DNA of 64,000 nucleotides from CBDDKZ01 sp965230415 (GTDB lineage Bacteria; Bacteroidota; Bacteroidia; Cytophagales; JAAEPT01): the NCBI GenBank assembly GCA_965230415.1, contig CBDDKZ010000005.1, forward strand, positions 558,001-622,000, written 5' to 3'. A program made the position numbers and the translations under genes. Every line of letters begins with the position of its first letter. Position 1 is the first letter of the stretch. This document shows positions 7,932 to 14,285 of the stretch, piece by piece. Under the pieces are notes generated by a model. The model saw nothing but the letters and a program-made list of their open reading frames with translations, did no database searches and had not been told where the DNA came from.

Positions 7932-8798
7932 ATGCTTTTCAGGTTGAAACTTTTTATCACTTCATTAATTGTCTTCACTTCTATTTCCGGTTGTATGAAA
8001 CTAAGAACTAGTGATAAGAAAACAATAGCTAAACTCGCAAAATCTAATGTATCGGCTATAGTGGCTTTTGGTAAGTTCAAAGACAAAAAGTTACGTTATA
8101 TAAAAACAACGGGGAACGAAGACCTGCCCTTGGTAGTATTTATACACGGAGCACCCGGTTCGAGCGATGCTTTTCTTGACTATCTGGCAGACAGTAACCT
8201 TTCTAAAAGCTGTAGAATGATTTCTGTGGATCGTTTAGGTTACGGTTATTCCGAATTTGGCAGGGCAGAAACATCTATTGAAACACAGGCGCAATCACTG
8301 AAAAGCATTATAAGCGAAAATAACAATGGTAAGGGAATTATACTGGTGGGCCATTCATTTGGAGGTCCAATAATAGCCAAATTTTGCATGGACAATCCTA
8401 AACTGATCAATAGTTTGCTCATGCTTGCACCAGCTATAGACCCTCAAAACGAAAAAATATTGGGCATAGCTCACCTTGGAAGAGTAAGGCCTTTCAGGTG
8501 GCTGGCACCAAAGGCATTTCGTGTGGCTACAGACGAAAAGTTTGCACATGCGAGTGAATTGGCAAAAATGAAGGAGGAATGGGCTCACATCAAGATTCCG
8601 GTAACCCACATTCATGGAAATATGGACAAGATTGTGCCCTATGAAAATTTGTCATTCTCTGAAAAAAATATAGATTCCAGCTACCTCACATCCATTACCC
8701 TTGACCATGCAAACCACTTTATACCCTGGCGAAACAAACCTGAAGTTATTCATTCTATTCATAGTCACTTAGATCTATTAAAACGTTCGACTCTTTAA
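7932..8798 (+). CDS. Alpha/beta-hydrolase lipoprotein
   Basis: The 288-residue product has a lipoprotein signal peptide ending in the lipobox SISGC, so it should be lipid-anchored in the envelope. The hydrolase core shows the oxyanion motif FIHGAPGSSDAF, the nucleophile elbow GHSFGG (Ser142), the acid-loop HGNMDKIVP and the catalytic His in DHANHFIPW. Substrate cannot be read from sequence; an esterase or lipase-like role is the neutral guess. Coupling with the secreted thioredoxin gene suggests joint expression, not necessarily a joint pathway. Confidence 0.85.
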   Translation: MLFRLKLFITSLIVFTSISGCMKLRTSDKKTIAKLAKSNVSAIVAFGKFKDKKLRYIKTTGNEDLPLVVFIHGAPGSSDAFLDYLADSNLSKSCRMISVDRLGYGYSEFGRAETSIETQAQSLKSIISENNNGKGIILVGHSFGGPIIAKFCMDNPKLINSLLMLAPAIDPQNEKILGIAHLGRVRPFRWLAPKAFRVATDEKFAHASELAKMKEEWAHIKIPVTHIHGNMDKIVPYENLSFSEKNIDSSYLTSITLDHANHFIPWRNKPEVIHSIHSHLDLLKRSTL

Positions 8799-8901
8799 TA
8801 CTTAGCTAGTCGACTTCCTGTTTAAACACTTCTGTCAACTTCCTTTTTCATTTTACATTTTCTTCATCAAGCCAAAATCATGAAATAAACTTTTGGTAAC
8901 G

Positions 8902-8922
8902 ATCCTAAAATTCTTTTAGGAT
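8902..8922. repeat. Perfect 9-bp hairpin upstream of dnaN
   Basis: ATCCTAAAA (8902-8910) and TTTTAGGAT (8914-8922) are perfectly complementary around a 3-base loop. There is no clean T-run after it. It could be a weak terminator for the hydrolase gene or an operator for dnaN, whose start lies 71 bases downstream. Confidence 0.4.
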
Positions 8923-8992
8923 AATGGTAATAATATTTTTAACTTCGCCTTGCTGGAACTGTAGATATAAACCTAATTAGACCTTATACAGC

Positions 8993-10117
8993 ATGAAATT
9001 TATTGTTTCTTCATCTGCTCTCTTAAAGCAATTATCAGCTATTAGTGGTGTTATTACCACCAACCCTGTCGTGCCAATTTTGGAAAACTTCCTTTTCGAA
9101 GTTAGCGAAGGAAAGCTGGTGGTTACTGCATCAGACTTGCAAACATCAATGATAACTGAAATTGAAATTGAGGCGAAAGAGTCTGGTAATATAGCCATTC
9201 CTGCCAAAATTCTATTAGACACATTGCGCAACCTGCCAGAGCAGCCGGTAACATTTACTATAGACGAAGAAACTTATAGCATTGAGCTTAGTTCTGAAAA
9301 TGGCAGGTACAAACTTTCAGGAGAAAATGCTACCGACTTTCCAAAAGTACCTACAGTAAGTGACGGTGACACCGTTGACATTCCCTCAGAAGTACTAAGC
9401 AGAGCTATTTCAAGCACCATATTTGCTGCAAGTAACGATGAATTACGCCCCGCAATGTCTGGCATATACGTTCTGCTAAATAACACTAACACTACCTTTG
9501 TATCTACAGATGGTCACAGACTAGTTCGCTTCAGAAGAGTCGATATTGTCTCTGAAAGTGACAACTCTATTCTTATACCTAAGAAAGCACTAACTTTGCT
9601 GAAGTCTTCACTACCTTCTGCAAACACTAACGTAAAAGTGGAGTTTACTCCTTCCAATGCCTACTTCACATTTGATAACTTTCAAATGATATGTCGACTT
9701 ATTGATGAGCGTTTTCCTGATTATGAAAATGTTATTCCCGTTGACAATCCTAATGAACTGGTTATTCCTCGTGAAGACCTGTTGGGTTCTTTAAAACGTA
9801 TATCCATATACGCCAACAAAACTACGCACCAGGTACGCCTTAAAATAGCAGGAAGCGAGTTGCAAATATCGGCAGAAGATCTTGACTTCTCTAATGAAGC
9901 AAATGAGCGTTTGGCCTGTGAGTTTAATGGAGAAGACATGGAAATCGGGTTTAATGCTAAGTTCCTAATGGAGATGCTTAACAATATAGATACCGACTCT
10001 GTGAAACTAGAGCTTTCCGAACCTAACAAAGCCGGCTTGCTTATACCGGTTTCAAAAGACTCAAGCGAAGATATTCTAATGCTCGTGATGCCTGTGATGT
10101 TAAGTAATTACGCTTAA
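8993..10117 (+). CDS. dnaN: DNA polymerase III beta sliding clamp
   Basis: The 374-residue protein matches DnaN throughout: MKFIVSSSALLKQLSAISGV start, the VVTASDLQTSM motif, FVSTDGHRLVR, the FPDYENVIP segment and the C-terminal VMPVMLSNYA that ends family members. It forms the ring clamp that tethers polymerase III to DNA. Length is standard. It stands alone here, not beside dnaA or recF, which is common in Bacteroidota. No exact TAnnTTTG box was found upstream; a hairpin lies at 8902-8922. Confidence 0.97.
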   Translation: MKFIVSSSALLKQLSAISGVITTNPVVPILENFLFEVSEGKLVVTASDLQTSMITEIEIEAKESGNIAIPAKILLDTLRNLPEQPVTFTIDEETYSIELSSENGRYKLSGENATDFPKVPTVSDGDTVDIPSEVLSRAISSTIFAASNDELRPAMSGIYVLLNNTNTTFVSTDGHRLVRFRRVDIVSESDNSILIPKKALTLLKSSLPSANTNVKVEFTPSNAYFTFDNFQMICRLIDERFPDYENVIPVDNPNELVIPREDLLGSLKRISIYANKTTHQVRLKIAGSELQISAEDLDFSNEANERLACEFNGEDMEIGFNAKFLMEMLNNIDTDSVKLELSEPNKAGLLIPVSKDSSEDILMLVMPVMLSNYA

Positions 10118-10356
10118 TCATCAGGATCAACGAAGCAAAAAACACGACGAACATTAAAATATTTTAGATTTTTTTCTGAATTCTACAAATTTCTACGTAG
10201 TTTTGCGTAACTAACTAATTAAAGCAATTTTTGGCATAACTAGCTATTGCGTCCCTTGGATCATGTGCCATTTAGCTTGATTCGTAACCAAAATTTTATT
10301 ATATTAAAAAGTATGGCTTATTAATAAGTCATCAATTTATTTCATACTTAGAAACT
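10118..10356. other. Intergenic region after dnaN
   Basis: I see no gene, repeat or convincing terminator between the dnaN stop and the 51-residue ORF. Confidence 0.5.
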
Positions 10357-10512
10357 ATGAGAACCAAACTACTAACACCACGGCTTATAATACTACTCTC
10401 ATTAACATTGGGAGCTTTTTTAATGATCTATTTTCTGGAAGGTAATGCATCCAAAGATAAGGCTGCCGGGCAGTCTGTTAAGCAAACTTCCGTAAGTGTT
10501 GAAAACTTTTAA
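10357..10512 (+). CDS. Small single-span membrane protein, 51 residues (putative)
   Basis: An ATG ORF encodes a basic start MRTKLLTPRL, one hydrophobic stretch IILLSLTLGAFLMIYFL, and a short polar tail rich in K, Q and S. This is the form of a single-pass membrane micropeptide with a short outside or cytoplasmic tail. I do not recognise a family. It is supported only by a sensible hydrophobic profile and its place in an otherwise empty interval after dnaN. Confidence 0.5.
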   Translation: MRTKLLTPRLIILLSLTLGAFLMIYFLEGNASKDKAAGQSVKQTSVSVENF

Positions 10513-10627
10513 CAACATTTGTCTCCTCTTATTCAACGATCTACCAAACTAATCGTAGAAACTTGAGGGTAAAATAGAATTATTTGATCAAACTGTTCGT
10601 TGTAATAATGTCTAAAGTTATTTACTG

Positions 10628-10804
10628 ATGAAAAACACTATTTTGGAATATTACCAAACAATACTTGAAAAGGTGAGTTTCAACGCTGCGCTTTTCAAAA
10701 AGGAATACCTAAAAGCCATCAAATCATTAGCATCTCAGGATGTTGAACTTCTTAAATTGTGGATACTACAAAAAGGCTTTTATACCGAGATCCTGGAAAA
10801 TTAA
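10628..10804 (+). CDS. Small cytoplasmic helical protein, 58 residues (putative)
   Basis: The ORF encodes MKNTILEYYQTILEKVSF at the start and a helical, charged remainder ending in LWILQKGFYTEILEN. Composition looks like a real protein rather than chance: an amphipathic pattern with balanced K and E. It is followed 29 bases later by a strong terminator hairpin (10834-10864), which supports a transcript ending here. No family was recognised. Confidence 0.55.
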   Translation: MKNTILEYYQTILEKVSFNAALFKKEYLKAIKSLASQDVELLKLWILQKGFYTEILEN

Positions 10805-10833
10805 CCAAAAGTAAAACATTATACCCTTTTAAC

Positions 10834-10864
10834 AGCTATTCATTAATTTGAATAGCTTTTTTTA
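10834..10864 (+). terminator. Rho-independent terminator
   Basis: AGCTATTC (10834-10841) pairs with GAATAGCT (10850-10857) around an 8-base loop and runs into TTTTTTT. It ends the transcript of the 58-residue ORF, and perhaps of dnaN and both small ORFs together. Confidence 0.75.
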
Positions 10865-10962
10865 TTTAATACAGCATACTGACAAAAAGTGCCCCAATCT
10901 TCTTCATGACATTTTTTCTTAATTCTCAATTCCTACTGACAATCCTTTGTCACTACTACCAA

Positions 10963-10970
10963 TAATTTTG
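10963..10970 (+). promoter_or_regulatory. Candidate -7 box TAATTTTG
   Basis: An exact TAnnTTTG match lies 31 bases upstream of the GyrI-like gene start. A TTTG lies 13 bases further upstream, shorter than the usual spacing of about 19-21. Confidence 0.45.
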
Positions 10971-11001
10971 AATTATAATCAAACATTAAACAAAAATTGT
11001 C

Positions 11002-11457
11002 ATGGAAAAGAAACAAATTGCAGCAAAGAAGTACATTGTTTTCGAAACTGAAACTACGCTAAAGGACTTGGTTAAAGTAGCCGATAAAGAAACTCCACGT
11101 CTTATGAATGAAGTAGAAAATCTAAAACTGAAGGTAGAAGCCCCAATGGAATTTATCTATCACAACTGTTTACCAGATCCGAACCATGTTTTCAAATTGG
11201 AAATTGCACTTCCGATAAACAATGCAAGTAGCACTCCGAATTCACCTTACCAAATTGTTGAAAAACCGGCATTTAATTGTTATTCAGAAATACACAAAGG
11301 ATCAATAGCAAATATTGCATCATCATACGAAAACATCATGAAGGACTTACAAAAAAATGAGGTGCAGCTTTCTAATGAAATCCGGGAAGTTTATGAAAAA
11401 TTTGAGGGGCATGAATCCGAAGCAAATATTACTGAAATACAAATCGGCTGTCTTTAA
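11002..11457 (+). CDS. GyrI-like effector-binding domain protein
   Basis: The 151-residue soluble protein fits the GyrI-like/AraC effector-binding fold: an opening K-Y-I-V-F-E-T-E-T strand, a duplicated strand-helix-strand pattern (the second half starts at FNCYSEIHKGSIANIASSYENI) and a final strand ITEIQIGCL. Such stand-alone domains bind small hydrophobic or cationic molecules. It lies 65 bases upstream of a WYL-type regulator on the same strand with a hairpin between them, a pairing that suggests ligand sensing or sequestration linked to that regulator. No DNA-binding domain is present. Confidence 0.75.
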   Translation: MEKKQIAAKKYIVFETETTLKDLVKVADKETPRLMNEVENLKLKVEAPMEFIYHNCLPDPNHVFKLEIALPINNASSTPNSPYQIVEKPAFNCYSEIHKGSIANIASSYENIMKDLQKNEVQLSNEIREVYEKFEGHESEANITEIQIGCL

Positions 11458-11466
11458 TCATTATTT

Positions 11467-11489
11467 CGCCGGTAATACGTTTACCGGCG
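11467..11489. promoter_or_regulatory. Perfect 9-bp inverted repeat between GyrI-like and WYL genes
   Basis: CGCCGGTAA (11467-11475) and TTACCGGCG (11481-11489) are perfect complements around TACGT. No U-tract follows, so it is a poor intrinsic terminator. It is 33 bases before the regulator start and GC-rich in an AT-rich setting, so it may be an operator or a processing or attenuation hairpin. Confidence 0.5.
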
Positions 11490-11522
11490 ATCATTTAGTA
11501 TATCACTTTTAAAGGCTCTACT

Positions 11523-12476
11523 ATGAATAGATTTGACAGACTCCAGACTATTTTACTGTACCTTCGAAATAATAAGACTATAACCGCTGAAGAGCTCGCC
11601 CAATCTTTTGAGGTAAGCACCAGAACTATTTACAGAGATATAAGATCTTTAGAAAACGCAGGTGTGCCAATTGGAGGAGAAGCAGGACTAGGGTATTTCC
11701 TTGCTGACGGATTTCATTTACCTCCAATCTCCTTTACCCAGGAGGAAGCCGAAGCCATTCTTGTCGCAGGCAAGTTTCTGGAAAGAGAAGTCAAAGGTGA
11801 TATCCGATCCACATTCAAATCAAGTCTGGAAAAAATTAAATCGGTAATGAAAACCGAACAAAAAAGTGAACTTGAAATAATGGATCAACAACTGGCTGTG
11901 AACCCATTCGAAAACCCCAATATGCCACAGGTTGATTCTTTGCTCATGACTCCAATAAAAGGGGCTTTGCAAAGTGATAAAAAGCTAACATTTTCATACT
12001 ACTCACCAGCTAACGACTCATTTTCTCAGCGCAGCGTGGAACCTATTGGTATATGTCACTATTCTAACCAATGGCACCTCATCGCTTATTGCCTATTGAG
12101 AAACGACTATCGCGACTTTAGAATAGATCGTATCTCAAAACTCGAAGTTCTGGATCAACACTTTAATCGTAACAATAGAAAATCGTTAAATGCTTACTTA
12201 ACAGACTTAGGTAACAGAACGGCACTTCACCAAATGAAGGTCCAAATCAAGAACGAAGATTTATTTTATTTCGAAAATGTTAAGCATCAAATGGGGCTAA
12301 TACAAGAAGAAAACGGCAGGGAGTATTCAATTCTGACATTTGCCATTCCATGGCCTGACTATTTCATTAGATGGTGCTTAAAATGGGTGACAAAAATTAA
12401 GTTAATAGGCCCACACGATGCTGTAGAGCATTTAAAAACGCACCTCATCGACCTTTGCAATCATTACATGCGATAA
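11523..12476 (+). CDS. YafY-type HTH/WYL-domain transcriptional regulator
   Basis: The 317-residue product has an N-terminal winged HTH (RLQTILLYLRNNKTITAEEL, then STRTIYRDIRSLENAGVPI), the linking GLGYFLADGFHLPPISFT segment, and a WYL domain around residues 150-230 in which the WYL triad reads WHL (NQWHLIAYCLLRNDYRDFRI). The WCX-like tail is present. Such proteins are DeoR/YafY-type regulators whose WYL pocket binds a ligand. It probably controls itself and the GyrI-like gene just upstream. Its last 13 bases overlap the end of the convergent barrel gene. Confidence 0.88.
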   Translation: MNRFDRLQTILLYLRNNKTITAEELAQSFEVSTRTIYRDIRSLENAGVPIGGEAGLGYFLADGFHLPPISFTQEEAEAILVAGKFLEREVKGDIRSTFKSSLEKIKSVMKTEQKSELEIMDQQLAVNPFENPNMPQVDSLLMTPIKGALQSDKKLTFSYYSPANDSFSQRSVEPIGICHYSNQWHLIAYCLLRNDYRDFRIDRISKLEVLDQHFNRNNRKSLNAYLTDLGNRTALHQMKVQIKNEDLFYFENVKHQMGLIQEENGREYSILTFAIPWPDYFIRWCLKWVTKIKLIGPHDAVEHLKTHLIDLCNHYMR

Positions 12477-13081
12477 GTAAGAAACCCTCGTAAGTTAGCT
12501 CCTCCTCCTATTCCATATTCTAAAAAAATGCCGAAATTTTCATTAAAAAAATAACGAATTCCGCCACCTGCCTGCAAGGCTAAAGGAAAATAAAACACAT
12601 CTTCTTCTTCCAAAAAAGACGAATTTGTAGCTGAGTAAAAGGAATACTTCGCCCCTGCAGTGCCCACCGCATATAACTCTATGTACTCCCTTACATAATA
12701 ATCATACTCAAGTCTGGTGGACAGCCTAAACCTGTCGAGTGTTATTTTCTCGACCCCTCCGCGTTCCACTTCTGCCGGATATTCAATCGATGCCTGTGTA
12801 TAATTAATATCGACACCAATCAATAATTGATCAGATGCGTAGCTATTGATATTAAAGCCAAAAACCCCTGTCCCGGTAAAAGTAGGGCTCACCTGATCGC
12901 CATAATCCAGTGCTCTGGAATTCACATATAAGTTAACTTTATCACCTATGGACCCAGCTCCGTAATAGACATTATACACATAGGTATGAAACTGTGCAAA
13001 AACAGACAAGTTTCCCAAAATAAGAAATACCAAAACTAACACACGAAGCGACTTTGTTACTATTTTAAATTCCATAAGCAC
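12464..13081 (-). CDS. Outer-membrane beta-barrel protein
   Basis: The 205-residue product has a signal peptide (LRVLVLVFLILGNLSVFAQ) and a series of amphipathic strands (LLIGVDINYTQASIEYPAE, LSTRLEYDYYVREYIELYAV, NFGIFLEYGIGGGANLRG) ending in the last strand LTYRM. It looks like an outer-membrane beta-barrel of about eight strands. Function is unknown. Its start overlaps the yjbQ-like stop by 17 bases, so it is the last gene of the minus-strand operon starting at 17270. Met3 is an alternative start. Confidence 0.75.
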   Translation of the reverse strand: MLMEFKIVTKSLRVLVLVFLILGNLSVFAQFHTYVYNVYYGAGSIGDKVNLYVNSRALDYGDQVSPTFTGTGVFGFNINSYASDQLLIGVDINYTQASIEYPAEVERGGVEKITLDRFRLSTRLEYDYYVREYIELYAVGTAGAKYSFYSATNSSFLEEEDVFYFPLALQAGGGIRYFFNENFGIFLEYGIGGGANLRGFLTYRM

Positions 13082-13487
13082 TTAAAACCAATTTACGCGA
13101 CGATGCATAATCACGATGCTCACAGAGGTAAATTCCTTGCCATGTACCCCAGTTCAGATCTCCCTTAGTGATAGGTATTTGAACAGAAGCTCCTAACACC
13201 GAGGATTTCAAATGCGCAGGCATATCATCAGGCCCTTCATAAGTATGCTCATAATAGGGGGCGTTTTCCGGAATCATTTTATTAAAATGGCTTTCAAAAT
13301 CAGTACGTACTGTTGGGTCGGCATTTTCGTTGATTGTTAAACTTGCTGAAGTGTGTTTTATAAATACCTGAAAAAAGCCTGTATCGATCTGATTAATTTC
13401 GGGTAATTGATTTTCTACAAATGGAGATATCAAATGAAAACCTCTTGAAAAGGCTTGTAGACGTATTTCTTTTTGAAAGAATTTCAT
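13065..13487 (-). CDS. YjbQ/UPF0047 family protein
   Basis: The 140-residue protein has the YjbQ signature: FIKHTSASLTINENADPTV with the conserved His, then HLKSSVLGASVQIPI and the W-G-x-x-QGIYLCEHRD segment with its conserved His. E. coli YjbQ has weak thiamine-phosphate synthase activity; the true role is unsettled. It starts one base after the GGGP synthase stop, so they are translated from one message. Residues usually conserved are intact. Confidence 0.9.
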   Translation of the reverse strand: MKFFQKEIRLQAFSRGFHLISPFVENQLPEINQIDTGFFQVFIKHTSASLTINENADPTVRTDFESHFNKMIPENAPYYEHTYEGPDDMPAHLKSSVLGASVQIPITKGDLNWGTWQGIYLCEHRDYASSRKLVLSAYGI

Positions 13488-14240
13488 TTATAAATTAGAA
13501 TTTACTTCCGCGAATAAATCTGCCAATTGCTCCACAAATTCCGGTCGCTTCTCTAGCTGTGTTCCTACAACGATTACGTCTGCCCCACTTTCTAAGGCTG
13601 TTTTTACCGCTTCTTTCGTTTTAATCCCCCCTCCAACAACCAATGGAATATCAACACTTCGGCTCACGGCAGAGATTATCTCAGACGGTATAGGTAAATC
13701 TGCTCCGCTACCGGCATCGATGTAAAGCATCTGATGTCCGAGCATTTCACTAGCCATTGCAGTACAAGCACAAATTTCAGGCTTATTTCTAGGTATAGGC
13801 TGGGTATTGCTAATATATGATACCGTGGTGGCATGTCCTGCATCAATTAGCAAATAACCGGTACTAATTATTTCAATATTACTCTTGCGTAATATTGGAG
13901 CTGCTGTAACATGTTGCCCAATAAGCAATTCCGGATTTCTTCCCGATACCAATGACAAAAGTAAAATGGCATCTGCTTCTTTGCTTATGTGCAAATTGCT
14001 GCCTGGAAAAATCACAACAGGTATGTTACAGTTCTCCTTAACGGCAATAATCGTTTCATCTAGTTCTCCGTGAGTTAGTAAACTGCCTCCCACAAAAAAC
14101 AAGTCTACACCTGCCTTCACAGCGCTATCTATAAACGATCGACCAGTACTCCTTACAAACTTATCCGGGTCTATCAATACTGCCAGCAACTTCCTCCCGT
14201 CAAGCTTTTGTTTTTTTATAAGCTTATATACTTCAGTCAT
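13488..14240 (-). CDS. Geranylgeranylglyceryl-phosphate synthase family (GGGPS/PcrB)
   Basis: The 250-residue TIM-barrel protein has the GGGPS signature: LLAVLIDPDK at the start, DLFFVGGSLLT, VVIFPGS, LYIDAGSGAD, and the phosphate loops VVGGGIKTKEA and ADVIVVGTQLEK. The family joins a polyprenyl diphosphate to sn-glycerol-1-phosphate through an ether bond, the first committed step of archaeal lipids. Bacteroidota are known to carry functional group II enzymes; chain length and physiological product here are unknown. It sits 45 bases after the AsmA-like gene and directly before yjbQ-like. Confidence 0.92.
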   Translation of the reverse strand: MTEVYKLIKKQKLDGRKLLAVLIDPDKFVRSTGRSFIDSAVKAGVDLFFVGGSLLTHGELDETIIAVKENCNIPVVIFPGSNLHISKEADAILLLSLVSGRNPELLIGQHVTAAPILRKSNIEIISTGYLLIDAGHATTVSYISNTQPIPRNKPEICACTAMASEMLGHQMLYIDAGSGADLPIPSEIISAVSRSVDIPLVVGGGIKTKEAVKTALESGADVIVVGTQLEKRPEFVEQLADLFAEVNSNL

Positions 14241-14285
14241 AGCTGCGAAGATAAATCATCTACCAATCTAAAACCAATTACAAGT

